Source of the DNA: Chloroflexota bacterium
GTDB lineage: Bacteria; Chloroflexota; Anaerolineae; Anaerolineales; Villigracilaceae
NCBI GenBank assembly: GCA_016223135.1
Contig: JACRPQ010000004.1
Span: forward strand, 744,001-808,000
Direction of reading: 5' to 3'
DNA: 64,000 nt
The translations under genes and the position numbers were made by a program. Position 1 is the stretch's first letter. Each line of letters opens with the position of its first letter. The notes under the pieces were generated by a model. It did no database searches. It was not told where the DNA came from and saw only the letters and a list, made by a program, of their open reading frames with translations. This document shows positions 33,274 to 43,369 of this stretch, piece by piece.

Positions 33274-33383
33274 AACTCATGTTACGCGGTAGCGCGAGAT
33301 TCTTGCCCTGAGCCTGCCGAAGGGCATCTTGCGTTTTTGGGCGACATGAATGTCGCCCTACGAAGAAATTGCGTAAGGTGAGT
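33274..33383. repeat. Cloverleaf-type repeat, copy 3, with a CCCTGAGCCTGCCGAAGGG insert in hairpin 1
   Basis: aactcatgttacgcggtagcgcgagattcttgccctgagcctgccgaagggcatcttgcgtttttgggcgacatgaatgtcgccctacgaagaaattgcgtaaggtgagt. Confidence 0.9.
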
Positions 33384-33390
33384 CATTAAT

Positions 33391-33536
33391 TGATGTTACG
33401 CGGTAGCGCGAGATTCTTGCCCTGCCTGCGCCAGTGCTACAGGCACAGGTGAGCCTGCCGAAGGGTATCTCGCGTTTTCAGGCGACATGAATGTCGCGCT
33501 ACGGGAAAACTGCATGAATAAACTGCATAACATCAG
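33391..33536. repeat. Cloverleaf-type repeat, copy 4, with nested inserts in hairpin 1
   Basis: tgatgttacgcggtagcgcgagattcttgccctgcctgcgccagtgctacaggcacaggtgagcctgccgaagggtatctcgcgttttcaggcgacatgaatgtcgcgctacgggaaaactgcatgaataaactgcataacatcagt. Confidence 0.9.
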
Positions 33537-33561
33537 TGACTTTACTGCAAAGAGCTCATTT

Positions 33562-33630
33562 CACTGCCGAGCCGCAGAGGACGCGGAGACATACCAAAAA
33601 AACTCTGCGCTCTCCGCGTCTCTGCGGTGA
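33562..33630. repeat. Inverted repeat GCCGCAGAGGACGCGGAGA...TCTCCGCGTCTCTGCGGTG
   Basis: Direct reading. Confidence 0.8.
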
Positions 33631-33681
33631 GTTCGTACAGCGGACTCATCAGTCAGTTACCTTTTCACAGTTGAGGAAACC

Positions 33682-34293
33682 ATGGATCGAAAAATTCTCC
33701 TGGTTGGCATTGGCTCGCTCCTGCTGATAGGCATTGTTGCCGTGTGGGCAATATTTGCCGCAGCGCCGGCGCGCTTTCGCGGGACAACTTACGCCGAACC
33801 GTATCCTGCGGCTCCCGATTTCGTACTGCTGCGGGATGACGGCTCAACGTTCCGTTTGAGCGGGATGCGGGGCAAGGTCGTCCTGCTCTTTTTCGGCTAC
33901 ACCTCCTGCCCGGATGTCTGCCCTACCACGCTGGGAGAATTGAATCAGGCGCTGAAGCAATTGGGCAAAGATGCAGACCGCGTGCAGGTGTTGTTCGTTT
34001 CAGTAGACCCCCAGCGCGACACCCCCGAACGGGTTCAGGAATACGTCAATCACTTCAACCCTAATTTCATCGGCTTGAGCGGCACCGAAACGACATTGAA
34101 CAAGGTTTGGAAGGACTATGGCGTTTTCCGCGAAATTGTCGAAGGGACCTCCGCCCTGGGATACATCGTCAACCACACGGCGCGGGTTACGCTGATTGAT
34201 GCGAATGGCAGCCTGCGCATCTCGTTCGGTTTTGAAACGCCCGTCGAAGACATCGTTCACGACCTGAAATTGATACTCAAGGAAGAGAAATAA
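33682..34293 (+). CDS. SCO1/SenC family copper chaperone
   Basis: APDFVLLRDDGSTFRLSGMRGKVVLLFFGYTSCPDVCPTTLGELNQALKQLG. Confidence 0.95.
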   Translation: MDRKILLVGIGSLLLIGIVAVWAIFAAAPARFRGTTYAEPYPAAPDFVLLRDDGSTFRLSGMRGKVVLLFFGYTSCPDVCPTTLGELNQALKQLGKDADRVQVLFVSVDPQRDTPERVQEYVNHFNPNFIGLSGTETTLNKVWKDYGVFREIVEGTSALGYIVNHTARVTLIDANGSLRISFGFETPVEDIVHDLKLILKEEK

Positions 34294-34793
34294 TGCCTCC
34301 CCTAAACATTCTCCTCAAGCGGCTCAGTGTGTCGCTTTTGATTGGCTTGTTCATCGGCGCGGCGGTCAGTGAAATCCCGTTCCTCTTTTTGCGCGAGACC
34401 GCACGCCCGCCGCAGGAAATCGTGCTGACCATCCCGCGCGGCACCGCCGAACAGGTGGCGCGCGGCGAACAGCCGCCCACCCTTCCCACCGATATGATTT
34501 TTGTGGTGGGCGATACGCTGGTCATCAAAAACGAGGATGTGGTGGATCATAAACTGGGACCCTTGTGGATTCCCGCCAACGCCTCGGCGCAGTTGTCGCT
34601 TGGGCGGGCGGAGAGCCTTGCCTACGAGTGCAGTTTCCAGCCGGGCAATTATTTTGGGCTGGATGTGCGCGAGGCGCTCACAACCGGCACGCGCATTTAC
34701 GGAATTTTGTATGCCGGGCTGCCCTTGGGAATTCTGATTGCGCTCTATAGTTTCATCATCCCCGTCAAGAAAAACGACCATGCTCCTGCGTAG
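34293..34793 (+). CDS. Membrane protein with cupredoxin-like central region
   Basis: N- and C-terminal TM; VGDTLVIKNEDVVDHKLGPLWIPANASAQL...YECSFQPGNYFGLDV; translationally coupled to SCO1 and SURF1. Confidence 0.6.
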   Translation: MPPLNILLKRLSVSLLIGLFIGAAVSEIPFLFLRETARPPQEIVLTIPRGTAEQVARGEQPPTLPTDMIFVVGDTLVIKNEDVVDHKLGPLWIPANASAQLSLGRAESLAYECSFQPGNYFGLDVREALTTGTRIYGILYAGLPLGILIALYSFIIPVKKNDHAPA

Positions 34794-35514
34794 AATGTTC
34801 AGCCGCAAATGGCTGGCAACCACCTTGCTGGTCTTTCTGGGGACGGCGGTGTGCATTCGCCTGGGCATCTGGCAGTTGGACCGTCTCGAAGAACGGCGCG
34901 CCTTCAACGCGCAGGTCGCCTCCATGCGCGCCCTGCCGCCGCTGGATTTGAACGCGGACCCTGCCGCCCCTGTCACGACGATGGAATGGCGTGCGGTGAC
35001 GGTGAGGGGAGAATACGACTTTGAGAATCAGATTGCCCTTCGGAATCAGTACCACAACAACCAATACGGCTACCACCTCCTCACCCCGCTTCATTTCGAC
35101 GGGGGAACTGTTCTGGTGGACCGCGGCTGGATCCCCGCTGACGGCAATTCCGCGCCAGCCGACTGGCGCAAATACGACCAGCCCGGCGCGGTCACGGTCA
35201 CGGGGCAGATTCGGCTGGGGCAGAGCAAACCCGCTTTCGGCGGAGTCGCCGATGCGCTGCCTGCGGACGGGAGTCCGCTGTGGTTGTGGAATAATGCCGA
35301 TGTCGAGAAGATGGCGCTCCAGATGCCGTATCCCATTCTGAAGGTGTATATTCAGCCGAATGTCGATCCTGCGGACGAGACGCCGCCCATCCCTTACCAG
35401 CCCGAAGTCGAGTTGACGGAAGGACCGCATTTTGGGTATGCTTTGCAGTGGTTCACGTTTGCGGCGATTTTGTTTGGCGGGTACCCATTCTTTTTGAGGA
35501 AACAGGAAGCATGA
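34780..35514 (+). CDS. SURF1 family protein
   Basis: LGTAVCIRLGIWQLDRLEERRAFNAQV; GGTVLVDRGWIPAD; GYALQWFTFAAILFGGYPFFL. Confidence 0.9.
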   Translation: MLLRRMFSRKWLATTLLVFLGTAVCIRLGIWQLDRLEERRAFNAQVASMRALPPLDLNADPAAPVTTMEWRAVTVRGEYDFENQIALRNQYHNNQYGYHLLTPLHFDGGTVLVDRGWIPADGNSAPADWRKYDQPGAVTVTGQIRLGQSKPAFGGVADALPADGSPLWLWNNADVEKMALQMPYPILKVYIQPNVDPADETPPIPYQPEVELTEGPHFGYALQWFTFAAILFGGYPFFLRKQEA

Positions 35515-36827
35515 AATATTTGTTCCGCTCTTCTTTTTCGCGCTATGTGCTCGTGTTGTTTTTTGCCGTGATTGCCCTGACGGTGGCAGGGCGGGTTGTG
35601 ACGTTGACCGGCGCGGAGGCGTTTTGCAAGGGCTGGCCCCTGTGCAAGCCCACTGCGCCTGCAGGGTGGATGAAACTCGCGCATATTTCAACGGTGGGCA
35701 TTGCCTCGCTGTTGATGCTGGCGGTCTTCCGCAAGGCATGGCGGGAACAACGCGACCAGCGTGTGCTGCTGCCGCTGACGACAATTTTGACAGTCATATT
35801 TTTCGGTCAGGCGCTGGTGGGGGCGGTGCAGGTGACACAGCCCGGCGCGGGTCATTTGATTCTCCTGCATCGTCTGACCACCTGGGCGTTGTGGATTTCG
35901 CTCTTCCTGCTGTTGTACGCTTCGGGTGTGCTGGCAAAGGATACCGAACCGGTCGCGCTCGATCGAAGACAGCGCCTGAAGGATTTTTTTGCCCTTTCCA
36001 AGCCCTTGATTGTCGGCTTGCTGCTCATTACGACGTATGGCGGGTTGGTGGCTGGCGGGAAGCAGTTCCCCTCGTTTTCGCTCACTCTGTGGACTCTGCT
36101 GGGCGGGGCGCTGGCGGCGGGCGGCTCAAGCGCGTTGAACCAGTACATTGACCGCGAACTGGACAAGAACATGCAGCGCACGGCGAAGCGTCCGCTGGCG
36201 GATGGAAGGCTGACCGACGCGGAGGGGCTGGCGTTTGGGCTGGGGCTGTCGCTGGCAAGTTATTACATTCTGGCGAGTTTCGTCAACGCGCTGGCGGCGC
36301 TGCTTTCGCTGGCGGGGATTGGGTACTACGTCATCCTGTACAGCATCTGGCTGAAGAAGGCGACGGTGCAGAACATCGTCATTGGCGGGGGAGCGGGGGC
36401 GATTCCGCCCATGGTGGGGTATGCCGCCGCCACCGGTCAATTGGATTGGACGGCGTGGCTTCTCTTCCTCATCATCTTTATGTGGACGCCGCCGCACTTT
36501 TGGGCGCTGGCAATCGTCCGCATGAAGGATTACGAACGGGCGGGCGTGCCGATGATGCCGGTGGTGCGCGGCGAAATGGAAACGCGCCGCCAGATTCTGA
36601 TGTACACCGTTGCGCTGGTCGTTGTCACTTTGCTGCTTCCCCTCTTCAACCTGGCAGGGACGATTTATCTGGTTTCAGCGCTGGCGCTGGGCGGGGCGCT
36701 GCTCTATGCCGCCTGGGAGGTTTGGAAAGGGGGCGGAAACAAGGCTGCCTGGCGAATGTATAAATGGTCCAGTTCGTATTTGGTGTTCATCTTTGCGGCG
36801 ATTATGGTGGATGCGGTGGTCAGATAA
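35511..36827 (+). CDS. Fusion of a short CtaA/COX15-like domain with protohaem IX farnesyltransferase (CtaB)
   Basis: N-term VLFFAVIALTVAGRVVTLTGAEAFCKGWPLCKP...AHISTVGIASLL...LHRLTTWALW; then FFALSKPLIVGLLLITTYGGLV...NQYIDRELDKNMQRTAKRPLADGRL...MWTPPHFWALAI. Confidence 0.9.
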   Translation: MKYLFRSSFSRYVLVLFFAVIALTVAGRVVTLTGAEAFCKGWPLCKPTAPAGWMKLAHISTVGIASLLMLAVFRKAWREQRDQRVLLPLTTILTVIFFGQALVGAVQVTQPGAGHLILLHRLTTWALWISLFLLLYASGVLAKDTEPVALDRRQRLKDFFALSKPLIVGLLLITTYGGLVAGGKQFPSFSLTLWTLLGGALAAGGSSALNQYIDRELDKNMQRTAKRPLADGRLTDAEGLAFGLGLSLASYYILASFVNALAALLSLAGIGYYVILYSIWLKKATVQNIVIGGGAGAIPPMVGYAAATGQLDWTAWLLFLIIFMWTPPHFWALAIVRMKDYERAGVPMMPVVRGEMETRRQILMYTVALVVVTLLLPLFNLAGTIYLVSALALGGALLYAAWEVWKGGGNKAAWRMYKWSSSYLVFIFAAIMVDAVVR

Positions 36828-36865
36828 AGCCGTCAAAAACAAACGCCGAACGAAATAAGATGATC

Positions 36866-36934
36866 TTCCACGAAGGACACGAATTTTCACGAAAAAATAA
36901 GAGAAATTCGTGATCCTTCGTGAACTTCGTGGAT
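36866..36934. repeat. Inverted repeat TCCACGAAGGACACGAATTT...AAATTCGTGATCCTTCGTGAACTTCGTGGA
   Basis: Direct reading. Confidence 0.8.
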
Positions 36935-36988
36935 AAAAAGTTAATTCCGGTAAAGTTTAGGATAAACAGGATTTTCTGAAATCTTATA

Positions 36989-38191
36989 ATGAAACCGTTG
37001 AACGTGCGCCGCATCCTGACCGCTGCAGCAATTCTGTCGCTGGTCGTTTACTATGCCCTGACATGGACGAACATGCTGGGGGATTTGTATGAACGGACGG
37101 GTTCGGATTTCATGGGGTTCTACACCTTCGGGCGGATTTCTCAAAGCCGCGGCTACCCTTCCATCTATAAAATCGAAGAACAGCAAAAATTGCAGGAGGA
37201 AATCGTCGGTCACCCTGTGACGCCGATTTTTTACACCCACCTGCCGTTCATTGCGCCGCTGGCAAAAGCGCTGGTTGTCGAGGATTACATTGCCTCGTTC
37301 AAACGCTGGGCGCTTGTGCTGTTGTTCATGAATGCCCTGAATGTTTACCTGCTCATGAACTTGCTGCCGCTCTCGAACTTTACGAAATGGAATCTTGTGG
37401 TCTTGGGTTTGGGGGCGTATCTGTTCGATCCTACCTTCAGCGGTTTTATGAATGGACAGGATACAGCCATTTTGCTGACCGGCGCGGCGCTGTGGGCGTA
37501 TGGTTTGTTTACGGACAAAGATTTCCCCGCTGGTTTGGGCTTAAGCCTGACCACCGTCCGCCCGCAGATTGCGTTGTTTCTTGCCATTCCGTTTCTGTTT
37601 CACCGCCGGCGGGTCTTTTGGGGATTCGCGCTGGGGGCGGCGGCGCTGGCGCTCGTCAGTATTGGGCTGCTCGGAAAAGACGGGACAGTGCGATTTATCG
37701 AGAGCATCCGCTACATCGAAGGGACTGTCTGGCGGGAAAATCACGCGCTGGATATGCCGACCATTTCAGGCATCATCCGGCGGAACTTTACAATTTCCAA
37801 TTACGAGCCGCTGCAAAAAATGGTGTGGCTGTGTTATGTGCTGGGCATTGCCGCCTTTGCTCTGTGGTGGAGGAAAACGCCGTTACTTGACGAGCGGCAC
37901 ATTGGGCTGTTGTCTCTCTCTGCTATTTTCTTTGTGCCGTATGCCCACTATCATGATTTGATTCTTCTGCTCATCCCAATCTTTTGTCTGATCCGCTTCT
38001 TTCAACGCCTTGGGCTGGTTCACCAAAATTACCTTGCCCTTCTCCCTTTGACCGTTTCCTGGCTGTTGAACATCGGCTTTGCCGGAGCGGGGCAGTTGAA
38101 GTTCCCCATGGTTTACACGATCATGGCTTTACTGGCGTATCTTCTCGTGAGGGCTGAAAAAATCCCCCAACTCAAGATGGGCGGACGTTAG
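36989..38191 (+). CDS. GT87/DUF2029-like membrane glycosyltransferase
   Basis: DFMGFYTFGRISQSRGYPSIY ... NGQDTAILLTGAALWAYGLFT; multi-TM. Confidence 0.65.
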   Translation: MKPLNVRRILTAAAILSLVVYYALTWTNMLGDLYERTGSDFMGFYTFGRISQSRGYPSIYKIEEQQKLQEEIVGHPVTPIFYTHLPFIAPLAKALVVEDYIASFKRWALVLLFMNALNVYLLMNLLPLSNFTKWNLVVLGLGAYLFDPTFSGFMNGQDTAILLTGAALWAYGLFTDKDFPAGLGLSLTTVRPQIALFLAIPFLFHRRRVFWGFALGAAALALVSIGLLGKDGTVRFIESIRYIEGTVWRENHALDMPTISGIIRRNFTISNYEPLQKMVWLCYVLGIAAFALWWRKTPLLDERHIGLLSLSAIFFVPYAHYHDLILLLIPIFCLIRFFQRLGLVHQNYLALLPLTVSWLLNIGFAGAGQLKFPMVYTIMALLAYLLVRAEKIPQLKMGGR

Positions 38192-38215
38192 AGAGTGTCT
38201 GAAAAGTCTTTGGAA

Positions 38216-38305
38216 ATCACAGATAAATGCAGAGGAACGCCAATTTTAAGATGAACCGTTGCTTTGGTCGCCGAAGTCCTTTTTTATCTGCGTTCATCTG
38301 CAGTT
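38216..38305. repeat. Inverted repeat CACAGATAAATGCAGA...TATCTGCGTTCATCTGCAG
   Basis: Direct reading. Confidence 0.6.
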
Positions 38306-38337
38306 AATTTGAGTTTTCAGCTTGGAACGTTCGCTGG

Positions 38338-39819
38338 CTATGGCTTGCGCAGGATGACGGCGGTGTCATCCTGATAGAGAATCGTCCAGCCGCTCTTTTC
38401 CAGTCCCTTGGCAATTGGCGTTTGTGGGCGGACAATCGCCCACTGAATCTGATACTGTTCCAGAATTTTTTCCCATCCCTCTCCCAGCGACATGACGGTT
38501 TCATACTCGCGCGTAAGCGTCTCGCCGTAAATGTGGGTGTGACCGTCCATGAAGATTTGTTGTTGGGGATACAAGTGCAGGAGCAGATACCCTCCCCAGT
38601 CGAATTCGTTGAACATGTGCCCGCTTTGCGGATGGGATTCCAGCCAGTCCACAGCCTGCACGGGGAAGAAGCGGTTATCGAAGGTGTTGCCTCTCCCTTC
38701 GGGGTCGAAGCGGGTTCCCTGATGGAGCAGGAGGGTCGTCCCCAAAACGATAAGAATTAACCAAATCCAGCCGCTGACGGAGGCGTTGGTCAGCGTGAGA
38801 CGCTGGTCGAGGTTCAGCAGAGGGCTGTGCGGGTATTCCTCCCGCAGCCAGCCGGCGAGCGCTTTTGCCGTTAGCGGCGTGATGACGATGGCAAACAAGG
38901 GGATCATCCTGCTGGTGTAGAGCGCCAGGAAGGTAAAGGCGACGGTCAGGAGGAGTGGTGTCCAGCCGATTTTTGGAGAGCGGGCGAAGGCTGTGATGGT
39001 GAGGAGCAGAAGCGCCACGAAAAGCCAGGTCTCCGGCTGGTGAAAATTGGCAGACTGATATTCGGTGATTTTCGACGTGATATAGGCGTTGCTGCCCAGT
39101 GAAACGATAGCCTCCCAAATGTGGACTCCGGAGGGGGAAAAGAAGGTTGCCAGCAGAGAAAATACACCAGCGAGCGCCAGCGCTTTTGTCTTTTTTGCGG
39201 TGAACCAGCTTGTTGAGGGGTGTTCGAGAAAATCTGCAGTCAGGTAGATGCCCCACAGGATGACCCCAAGCACGAACATGCCGTGCAGGTTCACCCAACC
39301 CAGCATGGTGAGCGGCAAAAGCCACCATTTGCCCGGCGCCTTGTCTCCGATATATTCCAATAGACCGACCCAAATGGTGGTCAGAAGGTAGGTAAAGAGG
39401 TGCGGGCGCGGCAGGACGTGGATTTGAGCGGCTCCCGCCGCAAGCGCAACGAGGAGCAGCGAAATCAGCAAACTGCGCGAGCGGACATACGCTTCTCGAA
39501 ACACGAGCAGCCAGACTGTCATCATCAGAACGGCGGCGAGCAGAACGACTCCGTTGAGGCCCAGCCACGCATACGCGCCCGCCATGATGACTTGCGAGAG
39601 CCATTCGTGCGGGATGGCTGGAAAGCCCGTTGTGCGGAACGAGAAAACGTCAACGGTGGAGACGCTGCGGGTTTGCAGGATCAGCCGTCCCATTAAGAGA
39701 TGACGCGGCAGATCGCCGTCGAAGTTCAAGATTCTTGGTCCATTGGCAATCACGCTCCAGAAAAGCGCCATGACCAAAACATATTCAATGCGAGGAACGA
39801 GGAGACGTGTCAGTTTCAT
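38338..39819 (-). CDS. Multi-TM membrane protein, possible glycosyltransferase-C-like
   Basis: Many TM segments; periplasmic C-terminal text FNEFDWGGYLLLHLYPQQQIFMDGHTHIYG. Confidence 0.6.
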   Translation of the reverse strand: MKLTRLLVPRIEYVLVMALFWSVIANGPRILNFDGDLPRHLLMGRLILQTRSVSTVDVFSFRTTGFPAIPHEWLSQVIMAGAYAWLGLNGVVLLAAVLMMTVWLLVFREAYVRSRSLLISLLLVALAAGAAQIHVLPRPHLFTYLLTTIWVGLLEYIGDKAPGKWWLLPLTMLGWVNLHGMFVLGVILWGIYLTADFLEHPSTSWFTAKKTKALALAGVFSLLATFFSPSGVHIWEAIVSLGSNAYITSKITEYQSANFHQPETWLFVALLLLTITAFARSPKIGWTPLLLTVAFTFLALYTSRMIPLFAIVITPLTAKALAGWLREEYPHSPLLNLDQRLTLTNASVSGWIWLILIVLGTTLLLHQGTRFDPEGRGNTFDNRFFPVQAVDWLESHPQSGHMFNEFDWGGYLLLHLYPQQQIFMDGHTHIYGETLTREYETVMSLGEGWEKILEQYQIQWAIVRPQTPIAKGLEKSGWTILYQDDTAVILRKP

Positions 39820-39822
39820 GGT

Positions 39823-41199
39823 TTATGCCACCCAACCCCAGAGGAAGAATTGACCGCTCAGGTACAGGTTCAACAAAATGGACAAGTAGATAATCACCCG
39901 GCGCGAAAGCGGTCCTTTGCCGGTCACGCTCAAGATGTAAAATGACGGAAAAAGAGTCAACGCATAGCGGGACATGGACACCAAAGGCTGGGTTTCAACC
40001 ATGCGGCTCAGGAGGATTGCCAGGCTGACGGCAGTGAAGAGATTGTACTCCAGAGGTATTTTTTTCCAGCCTGCGACGAGCAAAATCAAAAAGAGTGTGG
40101 TGATAGCCCAGTTCAGGAAATCAATGAAGGCGGCGCTGCCCGAGAATAAGGCATGGACGGCGTAGGCGTATGATTGCCAGGGGAAGACAAGGCGGGCATG
40201 CAAGTCTGTCTCCACGAGCGGGAGGGTGTCTTTCGCCGAAATCGAGCGCAGGTACAGGTATAACAATCCTCCGCTTGCGGCAACCAGCAGCCCTGCCCAA
40301 TGCGAAAGCCTTCTCAAGAAGGGGCGGTCCTGCCGCATGAGAAACAGCATGGGCGCCAGTAACGCCACGCCCTGCAAACGGATGAGAAACGCGCAGAAAA
40401 TCCAAAACCCTGCCCAATGCCATGAGCGCTTGTGCATTGCCTTGAATGCCAGGAGCGCGGCAGCGAGAAATAACGGTTCTGAATAGGCGCTGAAGAGGAA
40501 AAACACGGCGGGATACACGACGAAGAAGAGAAACGCGCGTCTGCCCGTGTTTGGTTCGCCCCAGCCGAGGAAGAGTTCATATAAAAACTTTAACGCAAAC
40601 AGCGCTGCCAGATGCGAGAGGAATAAGCCAGCCAGAAACGAACTTCCAAAGACGGGCTGGAGGGTGCGTATGAGCAAGGGAAAGAGGGGCGGAAAATGGA
40701 TGTCACCGGGAATTTGCCCGTAGCCGTTTTCGGCAATGGAGATGTACCAGTTCGCGTCGAATCTTTGCCAGACGGAAAGCCAAATACCGGGATATGGGGC
40801 GACGCCATGATAGGGGAAAAGCCGTGAGGGAGGGGTTTTCGACGGGCGTAATACTGTGCCTTTGTATTTTCCCTGTATTGCCATGCCGGTTGAGATGTCC
40901 CACACGCTCCCCGTTTCCCGGTCTGTGAGGTGTTCTGTCCCTGCGGGTGTAAACGTAAGGATTTCGCCGTTCACTTCCCGAAGATAGGTGTAAGCCTGGC
41001 TGTCTTTCAGGTTGAAAATGGAAAGGATGGGCTCCCCCGCAAACTCAAAGTTTTGAACGGCGAGCGGCTGAAAGGTAAAAATCGCCCATGACCAGAGTGT
41101 GTACAACAGCCGCAAGAGGATGAAAGCGACAATGGCATACCGCCACGCTTCGTTGACCTTTTGCCAGGATTGGAGGAGTGTTGTTTTGAGTTTTGGCAT
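39823..41199 (-). CDS. PIG-V-like mannosyltransferase membrane protein
   Basis: WQRFDANWYISIAENGYG ... HFPPLFPLLIRTL ... VVYPAVFFLFSAYSEPLFLAAALLAF. Confidence 0.7.
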   Translation of the reverse strand: MPKLKTTLLQSWQKVNEAWRYAIVAFILLRLLYTLWSWAIFTFQPLAVQNFEFAGEPILSIFNLKDSQAYTYLREVNGEILTFTPAGTEHLTDRETGSVWDISTGMAIQGKYKGTVLRPSKTPPSRLFPYHGVAPYPGIWLSVWQRFDANWYISIAENGYGQIPGDIHFPPLFPLLIRTLQPVFGSSFLAGLFLSHLAALFALKFLYELFLGWGEPNTGRRAFLFFVVYPAVFFLFSAYSEPLFLAAALLAFKAMHKRSWHWAGFWIFCAFLIRLQGVALLAPMLFLMRQDRPFLRRLSHWAGLLVAASGGLLYLYLRSISAKDTLPLVETDLHARLVFPWQSYAYAVHALFSGSAAFIDFLNWAITTLFLILLVAGWKKIPLEYNLFTAVSLAILLSRMVETQPLVSMSRYALTLFPSFYILSVTGKGPLSRRVIIYLSILLNLYLSGQFFLWGWVA

Positions 41200-41246
41200 G
41201 GGAGGCGTTTTTTGAATTTTAAAGTGACTGCTCAGCCAACTCTTTT

Positions 41247-41347
41247 GTCCACTAATCCACATACATTTTCACCGACCTTGTTCGAGAAATGTGTGCATAC
41301 GCATGCTGAGCACCAAAATTCGTGAAGATTAGTGTAGATTAGTGGAT
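41247..41347. repeat. Inverted repeat TCCACTAATCCACA...GATTAGTGTAGATTAGTGGA
   Basis: Direct reading. Confidence 0.65.
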
Positions 41348-41386
41348 TCTTCTGCCTATGACTGAGTAGTTACATTTTAAAGCAAA

Positions 41387-41411
41387 ACGGGACGAGTTTG
41401 AGTCGTCCCGT
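41387..41411 (-). terminator. Rho-independent terminator of the sigma factor gene
   Basis: ACGGGACGA-gtttgag-TCGTCCCGT with a T-rich flank on the minus strand. Confidence 0.75.
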
Positions 41412-41419
41412 TGCCAATT

Positions 41420-42634
<1,215 letters not shown>

Positions 42635-42780
42635 TCTTTACTGAGCCACTTTCTTTTTTTTTATCAGAATACGCTTTTTTGAGCCAAAATGCAATACGGT
42701 TTCATTGCTCTTTATAGACGCTGTTTTGTACGAAATGTTACGTTTTCAGCGGAGGAAATTGCCGGGGCTGTGCAGCCAGC

Positions 42781-43365
42781 CTAAGGCGCGGGAGGAGACG
42801 GCGTTTCCGCGGCGGCTGTAGGAGTCGCCGTCGGCGCATAGGGCGGGGTGGTCAACAGCCCCACCAGCGCATCCACAGCGCTGCGGCTGACGATCACAAT
42901 GCTGCTTTTCTCACTGCGCACATAGTAGCCGCTTTCGGTGGGCGTCAAACTGCCCACTTCCACTGTCCGCTCGCCGCCCGGGAATTGAAACGTGAAGGTG
43001 TATTCGGGGACATCCAATCCGACCGCTTCGGGAGAGAGGCTGGGGACGCGGTCCACGATGCGCATGGTGGTGACCTGCGTTGCCGCCGCCTCCGACGACG
43101 CCTGGTCTGCTTCTGCTTCTTCGGGCAAAATCAACACCCAGGCATTTTCCTCGTTACGCGCCACCTCGACGACTTTTCCATCCTTCGACTCGACGCGGAT
43201 GCGCGTGGGAAAACCCTCCGAGGGGGAGAATAGATATTCGATGGGAGGCGTGGTTGCCTCGGGGGTGGCTTCGGCTTCGGCGGTTTTGGCGCGGCTGTTG
43301 AAGTAATACGCTGCTGCCACGACGAGCAGAAAGAGAATCAGGGTGACGATGGTTGAACGCCGCAT
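42781..43365 (-). CDS. DUF4340-like protein
   Basis: TM then LFSPSEGFPTRIRVESKDGKVVEVARNEENAWVLILPEEAEADQASSEAAATQV; downstream of Gld-type genes. Confidence 0.75.
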   Translation of the reverse strand: MRRSTIVTLILFLLVVAAAYYFNSRAKTAEAEATPEATTPPIEYLFSPSEGFPTRIRVESKDGKVVEVARNEENAWVLILPEEAEADQASSEAAATQVTTMRIVDRVPSLSPEAVGLDVPEYTFTFQFPGGERTVEVGSLTPTESGYYVRSEKSSIVIVSRSAVDALVGLLTTPPYAPTATPTAAAETPSPPAP

Positions 43366-43369
43366 AGAT

